This document shows, one piece after another, positions 34,578 through 44,418 of a DNA stretch of 64,000 bases. Below the pieces are notes generated by a model. The model saw only the letters and a program-made list of their open reading frames with translations, made no database searches and was not told the DNA's origin. Positions within the stretch are counted from its first letter, which is position 1; every line of letters begins with the position of its first letter. This DNA is from PCC-6802 sp943367755 (GTDB lineage: Bacteria > Cyanobacteriota > Cyanobacteriia > Pseudanabaenales > Pseudanabaenaceae), in contig CALRKB020000005.1 of the NCBI GenBank assembly GCA_943367755.1, positions 94,862-158,861 on the forward strand, given 5' to 3'. Made by a program: the position numbers and the translations under genes.

Positions 34578-34729
34578 AACCACACCTTTTGAATAAAAGC
34601 TGCTATTTATAATATCTTAGCTGTGGTAACCATCCGCTGCCATGAAGTGTTAGCCCTCTAGGGAAATTCCTCTAAATTCTTTATAAACAATGGCTGTAAA
34701 GCTATGGGTTTTCATAGGCGAAATTTACG

Positions 34730-36466
34730 TTAAACCAGTTCCCTCTCACGTTCTAGCTTTTGTTGCGCGCGCTTGGGTTCCGGTAGGCCAACCATTTCCG
34801 AATTGCTGGCTCCAGGTGGAACCATTGGATAGCAGTTCTCATCCTTTTTAACCCTAAAATCAGCTAAAACGGGACCATCGTATGCAAGGATCTCGGCGAC
34901 AACCGCAGCGAGATCGTCTTTATGGGTCACCAGTAAGCCTTTAATCCCAAATGCCTCAGCTAGCTTGGTAAAGTTGGGCATACCCACTTCCATATTAGAG
35001 TTGGAATAGCGCTCGTTGTAAAAGCTTTCCTGCCACTGTCGCACCATACCTTGCCAGCCATTATTAATAATGATGGTTTTGACCTTGATGCCATATTGAG
35101 CAAGCGTGGCCAATTCCTGTAAATTCATCTGGAAGCTAGCATCACCACTAATGCAGATTACCTGCTCGTCTGGTAAAGCTACCTTGACACCCATCGCCGC
35201 TGGCATACCATAACCCATTGTGCCCAAGCCGGCGCTAGAGATCCAGCGTCTTGGCCCACTCTTGAGAAACTGGGCTGCCCACATCTGATGTTGACCCACA
35301 TCTGTGGTGTAGTAGGCATCAGGTGCTTGCTTGCCAAATTCCGCGATTACTTCCTGTGGTGATAGGCTTTGTGGATAGTGGGGTACTTCTAAGGGGAAAT
35401 CTTCCTTCCATTCTGTAATCTGCTCTAACCAGGCTTTAGTGCGAATTTCTTCCTCGTAGGTAGTAGTACTAAGAATATGTGTCAGCACTGTTTTGACATC
35501 ACCCACAATCGGCACCTCTGGTTTGCGATTCTTCCCAACTTCTGCGGGATCGATGTCGATATGAATTACCCTAGCTTCAGGAGCAAATTTTTCTAGCTTA
35601 CCTGTAACGCGATCGTCAAACCTTGCACCTACGGCAATTAGTAGATCGCACTCTTGAACAGCAAAGTTAGCATAGGCAGTGCCATGCATACCCAACATAC
35701 CGACAGCAAGAGGATGGTTCTCATCAAATGACCCCTTACCCATCAGTGTTGTAGTTACAGGTAGTTGAAAGCGCTCAGCCAGTTGTTTAATTTCAGCATG
35801 AGCATCAGAAGCGATCGCACCACCGCCAACGTATAGTAATGGGCGCATAGCGTTGCGGATCAAACTGACCGCAGCCTCAACTTGCTTGAGGTCTACCGCA
35901 ATGTCGGGTTGATAACCGCGTAGACTAATTTTTACTTCTGGCTTGTACTCAAACTCTTTTTGACCAATATCTTTAGGAATGTCAACTAAAACTGGGCCAG
36001 GGCGTCCCGTGCTAGCAATATGAAAAGCCTCTGCCACCACACGGGCAATATCCTCAGGCTGACGGATCACGTATGAATGCTTGACCAGTGGTAGCGTAAT
36101 GCCAAAAATGTCAGTTTCTTGAAAGGCATCAGTACCAATTGCATAGGACGGTACTTGCCCTGTAACTATGACTAAAGGCACAGAGTCCATTTGGGCTGTG
36201 GCAATACCAGTAACTAAATTAGTTGCACCAGGACCAGAAGTGGCAATACATACACCAACTTGACCTGTGGCACGAGCGTAGGCGTCTGCTGCATGTGCTG
36301 CTGCCTGCTCGTGCCGTACTAGGATATGAATAATTTCACCCCTAGCTTCTGCCTTATAAATTTCATCATAGACAGGTAGGATCGCTCCACCTGGATAACC
36401 AAATAGGTGTTTTACACCCTGTCTTCTGATACTGTCAATAAGCGCAAAGGCACCAGATGTACGCAA
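34730..36466 (-). CDS. ilvB: Acetolactate synthase large subunit
   Basis: The 578-residue ThDP enzyme has HLFGYPGGAILPVYDEIY, the catalytic Glu region VRHEQAAAHAADAYARATG, the FAD/central domain (LLYVGGGAI, VGARFDDRVTGK), and the ThDP-binding segment GDASFQMNLQELATLAQYG to IINNGWQGMVRQWQ. It catalyses the first step of branched-chain amino acid synthesis. The start is a TTG at 36466: an in-frame stop lies just upstream and a perfect AGGAGG ribosome-binding site is five bases away, so no ATG is available. The regulatory subunit is not in the window. Confidence 0.95.
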   Translation of the reverse strand: MRTSGAFALIDSIRRQGVKHLFGYPGGAILPVYDEIYKAEARGEIIHILVRHEQAAAHAADAYARATGQVGVCIATSGPGATNLVTGIATAQMDSVPLVIVTGQVPSYAIGTDAFQETDIFGITLPLVKHSYVIRQPEDIARVVAEAFHIASTGRPGPVLVDIPKDIGQKEFEYKPEVKISLRGYQPDIAVDLKQVEAAVSLIRNAMRPLLYVGGGAIASDAHAEIKQLAERFQLPVTTTLMGKGSFDENHPLAVGMLGMHGTAYANFAVQECDLLIAVGARFDDRVTGKLEKFAPEARVIHIDIDPAEVGKNRKPEVPIVGDVKTVLTHILSTTTYEEEIRTKAWLEQITEWKEDFPLEVPHYPQSLSPQEVIAEFGKQAPDAYYTTDVGQHQMWAAQFLKSGPRRWISSAGLGTMGYGMPAAMGVKVALPDEQVICISGDASFQMNLQELATLAQYGIKVKTIIINNGWQGMVRQWQESFYNERYSNSNMEVGMPNFTKLAEAFGIKGLLVTHKDDLAAVVAEILAYDGPVLADFRVKKDENCYPMVPPGASNSEMVGLPEPKRAQQKLERERELV

Positions 36467-37208
36467 AGCAGCCTCCTAAAAAGTGCGATCTTGAATGGTT
36501 TAGAAAATTAACATGCTACTGCCAAACATGTATAGGTATAAACTGAAACTTTGATACAAGGCTATTTATGCCGCACTTATTAGAATAATGTGCAACTATG
36601 CCTCATGGTTAACAGTTTTTACTAAATATTACGCTACAGAGGAATGACAGAAATATACCCTGAGATTCTTCATATTGTAGCAATAGTATCTTGACATTCC
36701 AACGTGTAATTGGCTCAGATTTTTTTCAAGGTAATTTAGGCTAATTGTTGTAGCGATCCTAATTTGGCCTGTGGAATGAATTTGCGTAGTCTCGATAACA
36801 GTTTTGCGTCGACTTATACCTTATTAATGTAGGGAGCTATTGAGTCCGTTTCAGCGTAATATTAAACATGGTTTAATGCTAGCTTAGTAGGCTACATAGA
36901 GTTAGTTACAACGGTTGTAGTGCTTGCCATGGCGCAAAATCGTTAAGACTGGCAGATCCTCATACTGAAAAAATTAAAGAGATGTCGATCGCTGTCAGTC
37001 AAGACTTTAGTATTTCTTTGCCCATGGGCAAGCGCGCAATTTGTCAATTAGCAACCTTACAATGGGTAACTCAACGATCGCATACAGAGTAACCTGATGC
37101 ATTTGAGGTCACCCTCAAATCAGGGCTTTGGCATCATAACCCAGCAATTCCAAGGCATTTTTTCTTGGAGTTGTCAAAAAGCAAACCCTAATACCTCAAG
37201 TGAAATTC
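36467..37208. other. Long intergenic region between ilvB and petH
   Basis: The 742 bases lie between the divergent starts of ilvB and petH and hold no convincing gene. A search by eye for a CpcD-like coding segment upstream of petH found none. The right part contains the structured petH leader at 37093-37171. Promoters for both genes must be here, but no clear -35/-10 pair was fixed. Confidence 0.6.
37093..37171 (+). promoter_or_regulatory. Structured petH mRNA leader
   Basis: A strong hairpin (37093-37124) has a 12-bp stem, with ttgagg and cctcaa flanking the tcac loop and a four-base bulge on the left side. A smaller hairpin follows (ccaag near 37149, cttgg near 37166). The ATG is about 84 bases after the first stem. 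In Synechocystis, a petH leader structure decides which FNR isoform is translated. Confidence 0.45.
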
Positions 37209-38153
37209 ATGGCTCAGACGGAATCAGACAAGACAACATCCGAAGACACAGGAGCTTCTGTCAAGTCCCATAAAAAGGACGTTCCTGTAAATATTTATCG
37301 TCCGAATAGCCCCTATGTGGGTAAATGTATGTCTAACGCGTCTCTGTTGAGACCCGGAGCACCTGGAGATACGCGCCATGTCAAATTTGATATCTCAGGT
37401 GGTGAATTGCGCTATTTAGAAGGCCAAAGTATCGGTATTATTCCGCCTGGCACGGATAAGAATGGCAAGCCCCACAAAATTCGGCTTTACTCGATCGCAT
37501 CTACCCGACATGGCGATGATATTGATGACAAGACAGTATCTTTGAGTGTGCGCCGTCTTGAGTACAAGCATCCCGAAACAGGCGAAACCGTCTATGGGGT
37601 TTGCTCAAACTTTATTTGCGATCTCCAGCCCGGTGATGATGTAACAATTACAGGCCCAGTTGGTAAAGAGATGTTGCTACCTGACGATCCTGATGCCAAT
37701 ATTGTCATGATCGCCACAGGTACCGGTATTGCCCCATTCCGCGCTTTCCTGTGGCGCATGTTTAAAGAGAAACACGAAGACTATAAGTTTAAAGGTTTAG
37801 CCTGGCTCTTTTTTGGTGTGGCGACAGAGTCTTCGGTTTTGTATAAGCCAGAGCTTGACTGGATGCAGTACAAGAACTCACGTCATTTCCGTTTAGACTA
37901 TGCTCTCAGCCGCGAGCAGAAAAATGCCAAGGGTGAAAAAATGTACGTACAACACCGTATGGCACAGTATGCTGACGAACTATGGGCATTATTGCAAAAG
38001 CCAAATACCCACGGCTACATCTGTGGTCTCAAAGGCATGGAGAGCGGCATTGATGAATTTATGATCGAGACAGCAGCCAAGTCAGGTGTGAGCTGGAAAG
38101 ACTACGAAAAACAGATGAAGAAAGACGGTCGTTGGCACATTGAAACCTACTAA
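37209..38153 (+). CDS. petH: Ferredoxin-NADP+ reductase, short form without CpcD domain
   Basis: The protein of about 314 residues begins MAQTESDKTTSEDTG. The conserved FNR body starts at VPVNIYRPNSPYVGKC. FAD-binding RLYSIASTR and VCSNFICDL, NADP-binding MIATGTGIAPFRAFLW, and the C-terminal Tyr (WHIETY) are all present. It transfers electrons from ferredoxin to NADP+ and takes part in cyclic flow. Many cyanobacteria carry an N-terminal CpcD-like domain that docks FNR to the phycobilisome; here only a 25-30-residue polar tail is present. The ATG at 37209 is preferred to a GTG at 37200. Confidence 0.95.
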   Translation: MAQTESDKTTSEDTGASVKSHKKDVPVNIYRPNSPYVGKCMSNASLLRPGAPGDTRHVKFDISGGELRYLEGQSIGIIPPGTDKNGKPHKIRLYSIASTRHGDDIDDKTVSLSVRRLEYKHPETGETVYGVCSNFICDLQPGDDVTITGPVGKEMLLPDDPDANIVMIATGTGIAPFRAFLWRMFKEKHEDYKFKGLAWLFFGVATESSVLYKPELDWMQYKNSRHFRLDYALSREQKNAKGEKMYVQHRMAQYADELWALLQKPNTHGYICGLKGMESGIDEFMIETAAKSGVSWKDYEKQMKKDGRWHIETY

Positions 38154-38201
38154 TTAGGTTTTAGCTGATTGGTCTCTAAATCAATTCATATTAATTTTGG
38201 G

Positions 38202-38228
38202 AAGGGTGGTCATTATGGCCACCCTTTT
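38202..38228 (+). terminator. Terminator between petH and kdpD
   Basis: A ten-bp stem with one G-U pair (aagggtggtc/ggccaccctt, loop attat) ends in TTTT. It lies between the convergent ends of petH and kdpD; on the minus strand no good U run follows, so it mainly serves petH. Confidence 0.75.
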
Positions 38229-38289
38229 GTATGGCAAAGTGGGCGATCGCCCGCCACTTCCCGAACACTAGATCAAGTCCTCGAACAGT

Positions 38290-39447
38290 TCAAGTGGCAA
38301 TGATATGTAGGTCGATGTGCTTTAGCGATCGCATTAGTTTTTGGGTCAGCGATCCCTTCAGGAAAAGCTCCCATCGAGATTTGCGACTTTCGCCTAATAC
38401 AATTTGTGTTACATGATTGGTGTTAGCTATTTCGGTAATAGTTTTAGCCACTTCATAGCTGCTTTCTCTTAAAAATTTGCCGCCAAACTCTTTACATAAC
38501 TTTTCGCAATTTTCGATGTGCAGTCCCTCCTCTTTAGTAAGAAAGCGCTCTGGATTAGCAACGAAGAGCACGTAGAGACGAGCATTCATATAACTAGCAA
38601 TTCTTGCACCACGTCTGAGCAATCTTACGGAATCGGAATAAGTTGAAACGCAGACTAGAACGCTTTCATGAATATTACACAAATCACCCTTGTTATTTAT
38701 GTTGGTCGGCATTGCCTCAATCGACGCAACTATTTGAGTGGAATAGCGATCTTCCTCGATATTGTCAGCAACCTCTCGTAATGCTAGCTCGCGCAATGCA
38801 ACCAGGTTGCGCCTTTGAAAGAAGTTTTGCAGAGATTGCTGAATCTTTTCAGGAGCATAGATCTTGCCGTCCTTTAGCCTTTCTTCTAAAGTTGCTGGTG
38901 TCACATCAACTACAACTACCTCATCGGCATTATCTAGTACCGGATCGGGAATGCGTTCGCGCACCACTACACCCGTAATCCTTGCTACAATGTCATTCAG
39001 GCTCTCCAAGTGTTGAATATTTACGGTGGAATATACATCGATACCCGCTCCTAGAATCATCTCAACATCTTGGTAGCGTTTTTCTCTAAACGAGCCTGGA
39101 ACATTTGTGTGTGCTAGCTCATCTACCAGAACAATTTGAGGGTGACGGGTAATAATCGCATCTGTATCCATCTCTGTCAGAGTTACCCCACCTCTTTGAA
39201 TTGACTTTCGAGGAATAACTTCCAAACCAATCGCTTTAAGTGCTGTCTCCTCACGTCCATGGGTTTCCAGCAATCCGATCGCAACATCAATCCCTTCTTG
39301 CTTGAGAAGATGGGCTTCATCTAACATACGATATGTCTTGCCCACACCAGGAGCCATACCAATAAATACTTTATGATTGCCGCGACGTTGAAACTTGCTA
39401 TTTACTTCCGAAGAAGTGCGATCAGGAAGGTTATGGGAGTCAATCAT
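38290..39447 (-). CDS. kdpD: Short KdpD: sensor/USP part without kinase domain
   Basis: The 385-residue protein has the KdpD N-terminal domain with Walker-A-like GMAPGVGKTYRM (residues 30-41), VALVDELAHTNVPGS-type Walker B (VLVDELAHTNVPG), and ALRELALREVADNIEEDR. A universal-stress-protein domain follows at about 245-385 (LGESRKSRWELFLKGS). The four membrane helices, GAF and histidine-kinase parts of E. coli KdpD are absent. Truncated KdpD of this kind is known in Anabaena and other cyanobacteria, linked to kdp regulation. It follows kdpC by about 19 bp; a TTG at 39462 is an alternative start. Confidence 0.92.
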   Translation of the reverse strand: MIDSHNLPDRTSSEVNSKFQRRGNHKVFIGMAPGVGKTYRMLDEAHLLKQEGIDVAIGLLETHGREETALKAIGLEVIPRKSIQRGGVTLTEMDTDAIITRHPQIVLVDELAHTNVPGSFREKRYQDVEMILGAGIDVYSTVNIQHLESLNDIVARITGVVVRERIPDPVLDNADEVVVVDVTPATLEERLKDGKIYAPEKIQQSLQNFFQRRNLVALRELALREVADNIEEDRYSTQIVASIEAMPTNINNKGDLCNIHESVLVCVSTYSDSVRLLRRGARIASYMNARLYVLFVANPERFLTKEEGLHIENCEKLCKEFGGKFLRESSYEVAKTITEIANTNHVTQIVLGESRKSRWELFLKGSLTQKLMRSLKHIDLHIIAT

Positions 39448-39466
39448 AATCACACAATCCAAGAGA

Positions 39467-40093
39467 TTAGGCTTTGAGGTTGTCTAGGGCAATATTAAGC
39501 TGTAAAACGTTGACGCCAGGTTCACCAAAGATATTCAGGAATCGACCTTCTGTATATCTATCAATCTCAGATTGGATCGCTGGGATTGAGAGCGATTCCC
39601 CAGGGGATGCGTCCCGCCGCGCTTTTGCTACTCGTTCAATTTGAGCTTTGGCGGCTTCAAGCGTAATATGTGGGTCAAGGCTAGAGCCAGATGTATAGAC
39701 TAGATCGGCAGTTGGTTTATTCCCTGCTGGCTTAAGGGTATCAATAGATTTTTTGACGCGATCGATCAGGGCAGGGTTAGTCGGAGCGAGATTGCTTGCA
39801 CCTGATATACCTGTAACTTGACCGAGGTTTTTAGGATCTTTCTCATGATCGGCAAAGCTGCTGTAATTAGTGGTGCTGGGACGCCCCCAAAAATATTTGT
39901 CAGCCGTAAAATTTTGACCGATCAAAGCGGAACCAATCGCCTTTCCATCTCTATCCAAGATCAAGCTACCATTTGCTTGATAGGGAAGTACTTGAGCCAC
40001 CAGGAGCATAAAGAAAGGATAGATCGCGGCAGTAAGTACCCATAGGACAAACGTGACTCGGATCGCTGTAGTTATTTCTCTCATTAGGGACAT
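39467..40093 (-). CDS. kdpC: K+-transporting ATPase subunit C
   Basis: The protein of about 208 residues begins MSLMREITTAIRVTFVLWVL, with one N-terminal membrane helix, then a periplasmic part with the family motif FWGRPSTTNYS and GASNLAPTNPALIDRV, ending PGVNVLQLNIALDNL. KdpC stabilises and helps gate the KdpFABC high-affinity K+ pump. The ATG at 40093 is one base after the KdpF stop, giving tight coupling. A longer reading to 40147 would overlap the small subunit gene and is unlikely. Confidence 0.93.
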   Translation of the reverse strand: MSLMREITTAIRVTFVLWVLTAAIYPFFMLLVAQVLPYQANGSLILDRDGKAIGSALIGQNFTADKYFWGRPSTTNYSSFADHEKDPKNLGQVTGISGASNLAPTNPALIDRVKKSIDTLKPAGNKPTADLVYTSGSSLDPHITLEAAKAQIERVAKARRDASPGESLSIPAIQSEIDRYTEGRFLNIFGEPGVNVLQLNIALDNLKA

Positions 40094-40094
40094 T

Positions 40095-40337
40095 TTAGAA
40101 TCTCTCTGGCACAAAAATGACAACAAATAGATAGATGGAGAGGGCAAAGGTCGTTAGGAGCAACAATCCAATTGCGTATGATTGCCCCTGAGAAATAGCT
40201 CCCTGATTAGTTGCATAGATAGCGGGAGCAAGTATGAGGTTAAAGCACATGCAGAGGAAGAGAAAGAGCGATCGCCTATGCCTGTTTAATTTTCGTCTTG
40301 GGAAAGACTTTGATGCGGACAGAGTTGGTAGTGTCAT
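40095..40337 (-). CDS. kdpF: Small Kdp subunit (KdpF/KdpG-like)
   Basis: The 80-residue protein has two hydrophobic segments (LFLFLCMCFNLILAPAIYA and YAIGLLLLTTFALSIYLFVV) and ends in VPERF, the KdpF-type tail. It is longer than the 29-residue E. coli KdpF. In Anabaena a gene called kdpG occupies the same slot between kdpB and kdpC. The role is probably to stabilise the KdpABC complex in the membrane. It is coupled to kdpC. Confidence 0.75.
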   Translation of the reverse strand: MTLPTLSASKSFPRRKLNRHRRSLFLFLCMCFNLILAPAIYATNQGAISQGQSYAIGLLLLTTFALSIYLFVVIFVPERF

Positions 40338-40370
40338 GTTTTTTGCGATTATTGATGAATTGCTCTGATC

Positions 40371-42491
40371 TTAAGCTAAACCCACAGCCGCAATTCCCAC
40401 ATCAATTAGTTTGATGGCAATGAATGGCGCAATTACACCACCCAGACCATAGATCAGAATATTGCGTTGCAGGAGTTGATTAGCTGAGAGAGGACGGAAT
40501 TCAACACCTCTGAGCGCCAGCGGGATCAAGGCTGGAATAATCAGGGCATTATAAATAAGAGCGGATAGCACGGCGGAATTGCTACTAGCTAATCCCATAA
40601 TATTGAGGCTACCAATCCCGATACTGGCAAACATCGCAGGAACGATCGCGAAGTATTTAGCGATATCGTTAGCGAGGGAAAAAGTAGTGAGCGCACCGCG
40701 TGTAATTAATAACTGCTTGCCAATTGTGACCAGGTCAATCAGTTTGGTTGGATCGGAATCCAGATCGACCATGTTAGCGGATTCCTTCGCAGCTTGAGTA
40801 CCTGAATTCATCGCCAAACCAACATTAGCCTGTGCCAGTGCTGGCGCATCATTCGTGCCGTCACCGGTCATCGCCACAATTTTCCCACCTGCTTGCTCCT
40901 TCTGAATCACAGTAATTTTATCTTCTGGTGTAGCCTCCGCAATAAAGTCATCCACGCCTGCTTCCTTGGCAATCACCTCGGCTGTGATGCGATTATCACC
41001 CGTAAGCATGATCGTGCGGATGCCCATACGTCTGAGCTGGTCGAAGCGTTCGTGGATACCAGGCTTGATAATATCCTTGAGATAGATTACACCGTAAATA
41101 TTACTATCCTGACAAACAGCAAGGGGTGTGCCACCTAGCCTGGAAACTCGCTCGTAGGCACTATCTAACTCGGAAGTGACTTGTACTCCTGTCACAGTAA
41201 CGCGAGCACGCGATCGCACAAACCCCTTAATTGCATCCACTGACCCCTTACGCACTTCACCCCCATCGGGGAGATTGGTGCCACTCATGCGAGTTCTAGC
41301 AGAAAACTCAATGCCTTCAGCTGCAATGCGATCGAAGTCAACCTTAGCACCCAATTTTTCTGCTAAGCGCACGATTGATTTTCCTTCAGGTGTATCGTCA
41401 AATATGCTTGCTGCCAGAGCTATCTGCGCCATTTCTGCCGCCGAATATCCATTCACAGGAATGAATTCTTCTGCAAGACGATTCCCTAAGGTAATTGTGC
41501 CAGTTTTATCTAGGATCAAAGTATTGACGTCTCCACAAGCTTCCACAGCACGCCCAGAAGTTGCGACTACATTGAATTGTGCCACCCGATCCATTCCCGC
41601 AATCCCGATCGCACTCAACAAACCACCAATTGTTGTAGGAATCAGGGCTACCAAAAGTGAGATTAGCAGTGCTACACTCACAGGACTTTGGACGTAATTG
41701 GCCAAGGCTGGCAAAGTTGCGACCACAATTAGAAATACCTGTGTGAGTACTGCCAACAAAACCGTAAGGGCAATCTCATTGGGAGTTTTTTGTCGTTCGG
41801 CTCCCTCAACTAAGGCAATCATGCGATCGATGAAGCCCTTGCCAGGATCGGCAGCCACTCTCAAGATTAGTTCATCAGAGATAATGCGCGTACCGCCCGT
41901 TACGGAACTAGCAATATCAGAACCAGGTTCTTTGAGCACAGGTGCTGACTCGCCCGTAATTGCCGATTCATCGACAGAAGCAATGCCACCAATTACTTCG
42001 GCATCAACGGGAATCATATTGCCTGATACAACTTTGATCGCATCTCCCTTACGCAATGCAGTCGAACTCACTTCTTGAACTGAGCCATCTTCCAGAAGTT
42101 TTTTGGCAATGGTATCGGTCTTGGTAGCACGCAGCGAATCAGCCTGAGCTTTGCCTCTACCTTCTGCTACTGCTTCAGCAAAGTTGGCAAATAGAACAGT
42201 AAGGAAAAGAATCACCGCAATTAGACCATTTATTAAGCGGGGATTGTTGCCAACAGCATTGCCAAACAGGTTGGGATCGATAGTTACCAACGCTGTGACG
42301 ATCGTACCGACCCAGACAATAAACATGACTGGATTTTTAACCGCAATCCGTGGATCGAGTTTGACAAAGGCTTCACGAATAGCCCGTTGATAGATTCCTT
42401 TTGTCTTAACCTTGGGTGTATGCTTGCGCGATGCACGCTTACCTCCAGGTAATTTTAATTTTCGAGAACTAGAAGATTTGGGAGATGTCAT
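40371..42491 (-). CDS. kdpB: K+-transporting ATPase subunit B
   Basis: The 706-residue P-type ATPase has the actuator TGES motif (ITGESAPVLKEPG), phosphorylation site LILDKTGTITLGNR at about residue 330, nucleotide-binding KGSVDAIKG, and hinge MTGDGTNDAPALAQANVG. About seven membrane segments are present. The N-terminus is unusually Lys/Arg rich (KLKLPGGKRASRKHTPKVKT). KdpB hydrolyses ATP to drive K+ import through KdpA. The ATG start lies about 40 bp downstream of kdpA, in operon order A-B-F-C-D. Confidence 0.96.
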   Translation of the reverse strand: MTSPKSSSSRKLKLPGGKRASRKHTPKVKTKGIYQRAIREAFVKLDPRIAVKNPVMFIVWVGTIVTALVTIDPNLFGNAVGNNPRLINGLIAVILFLTVLFANFAEAVAEGRGKAQADSLRATKTDTIAKKLLEDGSVQEVSSTALRKGDAIKVVSGNMIPVDAEVIGGIASVDESAITGESAPVLKEPGSDIASSVTGGTRIISDELILRVAADPGKGFIDRMIALVEGAERQKTPNEIALTVLLAVLTQVFLIVVATLPALANYVQSPVSVALLISLLVALIPTTIGGLLSAIGIAGMDRVAQFNVVATSGRAVEACGDVNTLILDKTGTITLGNRLAEEFIPVNGYSAAEMAQIALAASIFDDTPEGKSIVRLAEKLGAKVDFDRIAAEGIEFSARTRMSGTNLPDGGEVRKGSVDAIKGFVRSRARVTVTGVQVTSELDSAYERVSRLGGTPLAVCQDSNIYGVIYLKDIIKPGIHERFDQLRRMGIRTIMLTGDNRITAEVIAKEAGVDDFIAEATPEDKITVIQKEQAGGKIVAMTGDGTNDAPALAQANVGLAMNSGTQAAKESANMVDLDSDPTKLIDLVTIGKQLLITRGALTTFSLANDIAKYFAIVPAMFASIGIGSLNIMGLASSNSAVLSALIYNALIIPALIPLALRGVEFRPLSANQLLQRNILIYGLGGVIAPFIAIKLIDVGIAAVGLA

Positions 42492-42533
42492 AGGAACTGC
42501 AAAATCCTAACTAAAGCGATAGTTGTGCCGTTG

Positions 42534-44231
42534 CTATTTACCGATCGCAAAGGCTTCTGCAATCGGGCCAAGCGCCAATACTGGGAAGAATGTGAGCGCA
42601 CCGAGAATGAGAATTACACCAACGGTAACGCCCGTAAATAAGCCCGTGTCAGTGCGAAGGGTACCTGTCGTTTCGGGTACAGGTTGCTTATCTGCCATAC
42701 TCTGAGCTAGAAATAATAACGCCAGAATGGGAACATAACGCCCTAATAAGAGACTGAAGCTTGTGGTCAGATTCCACCAGAGATTGCCATCACCTAATCC
42801 TTCAAACCCTGAACCATTATTGGCAGCAGCAGAAGTATATTCATAGACTACTTGAGAGAGACCGTGAAAACCAGGATTACTAATGCCAGCTTGGGTGATA
42901 CCAGTGAGAGTGTCTGGTATAGCTAAGGTAATGGCACTGGGAATAAGAATCGCGATCGGATGAACTAGTAAAACCACACTTGCCAGCACGATTTCACGTT
43001 TTTCGATTTTGCGTCCTAAAAATTCAGGCGTGCGACCTACCATTAATCCTGTGACAAATACGGTGAGAATCAGCATCACAAATAAATAGGCGGTGCCAGT
43101 TCCCTGTCCACCCCAAACGATCTGGAGAAACATATTGAACAAAGTGGAAAATCCGCCGGGTGGCATCAGTGAGTCATGCATACCGTTTACTGCACCGCAC
43201 ATAGTAGCAGTGGTAATAATTGCCCATAAAGCAGTCTGTGCCCAACCAAAGCGAACTTCTTTGCCTTCCAAGTTGGGAGCAATACCATCACCAAGTAATG
43301 TATTGACGAGGGGATTTCCCTGATATTCAGCCACAGCCGTAAAGCCAATCAGCACGATCGCGATCGCCAGTACCATCCAGAATAGAAGCCAACTCTGCTT
43401 TGTGTTATTCGCAAAGATGCCATAGGTGATAATTAAGGCAGCCGGAATACAGACCATGCTAATTGTTTCGATTAGATTAGTGATGGCATTGGGATTTTCA
43501 AACGGATGAGCTGAGTTAATCGCAAAAAATCCACCGCCATTCTCACCTAATTGCTTAACGATCTCAAAGTGAGCAACAGGCCCTCTAGCTATTACTTGAG
43601 TCGCACCTTCTATAGTTTTGACTACTGCTGGCCCTGCCAAAGTTTCAGGCACTCCTAATAGTAGTAATGCTATGCCTCCTACAAGAGAAAGCGGTAAGAG
43701 AATGCGTGTAATTGATAGAGTTAAATCTACATAAAAATTACCCAATGGTCTACCCGTGAGTCCGCGGATAAAGGCTATGCCAACTGCTAGTCCAGTTCCG
43801 GCGGATGTGAAGAACATAAACCCCAGCGCAAACATCTGGCTGAAGTAGCTGAAGGTTGTTTCTCCAGAATAGTGCTGCTGGTTCGTATTCGTAATGAATG
43901 AAATCGCTGTGTGCAGTGAGGTATCCCAAGAAGGTGCAGGTAACCCGGTAGAATTCAAGGGTAGCGATCCCTGAAATGCAAAAATTAGGTAGATAAATAT
44001 GGCCATGATCGAATTGCTGAGCAGTAGCGATCGGGCATACTGCCAACCAGTCATGATCTGCTGAGAGCGAATGCCACCAAGTGCATAAATCAATCGCTCT
44101 ACGGGTAGCAAGACTCGATTCAGCCAGGTTGCTTCTCCTAAAAAAACACGCGCTATATATCTCCCTAAAAGGGGAGCGATCGCAATCAAGATCAGTAGCG
44201 TTAAGGCGATTTGAAGAAATCCTTGCAGCAT
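42534..44231 (-). CDS. kdpA: K+-transporting ATPase subunit A
   Basis: The 565-residue membrane protein of about ten helices has the four selectivity-filter-like segments of the K+ transporter superfamily (AISFITNTNQQHYSGE, KQLGENGGGFFAINSAHPFE, NGMHDSLMPPGGFS, TSAAANNGSGFEGLG). KdpA is the K+ translocating subunit. It is the first gene of the kdp operon on the minus strand and lies divergent to the histidine kinase at 44419, with 187 bp between. The length matches the family. Confidence 0.96.
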   Translation of the reverse strand: MLQGFLQIALTLLILIAIAPLLGRYIARVFLGEATWLNRVLLPVERLIYALGGIRSQQIMTGWQYARSLLLSNSIMAIFIYLIFAFQGSLPLNSTGLPAPSWDTSLHTAISFITNTNQQHYSGETTFSYFSQMFALGFMFFTSAGTGLAVGIAFIRGLTGRPLGNFYVDLTLSITRILLPLSLVGGIALLLLGVPETLAGPAVVKTIEGATQVIARGPVAHFEIVKQLGENGGGFFAINSAHPFENPNAITNLIETISMVCIPAALIITYGIFANNTKQSWLLFWMVLAIAIVLIGFTAVAEYQGNPLVNTLLGDGIAPNLEGKEVRFGWAQTALWAIITTATMCGAVNGMHDSLMPPGGFSTLFNMFLQIVWGGQGTGTAYLFVMLILTVFVTGLMVGRTPEFLGRKIEKREIVLASVVLLVHPIAILIPSAITLAIPDTLTGITQAGISNPGFHGLSQVVYEYTSAAANNGSGFEGLGDGNLWWNLTTSFSLLLGRYVPILALLFLAQSMADKQPVPETTGTLRTDTGLFTGVTVGVILILGALTFFPVLALGPIAEAFAIGK

Positions 44232-44418
44232 AGTTTTATGCTTGTATAGGTTTACGTGTAGGTCAAAGGCTCATACATCTGTTAGCAACATTATCAACAT
44301 GACTACAGTGGAAAGACAAGGTATAGATCCAGGACTTAGGAATAAATTAGATATGTGATATACACACGATCGCATAGTCAAAAATAAACGTTTAGGGCAA
44401 ATATATATCAAGCGATAT

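Noticed and set aside
36780..37200. Hidden CpcD-like coding segment upstream of petH
   Set aside because: Reading the plus-strand frames shows frequent stops and no CpcD-type motif; the region looks like a leader.
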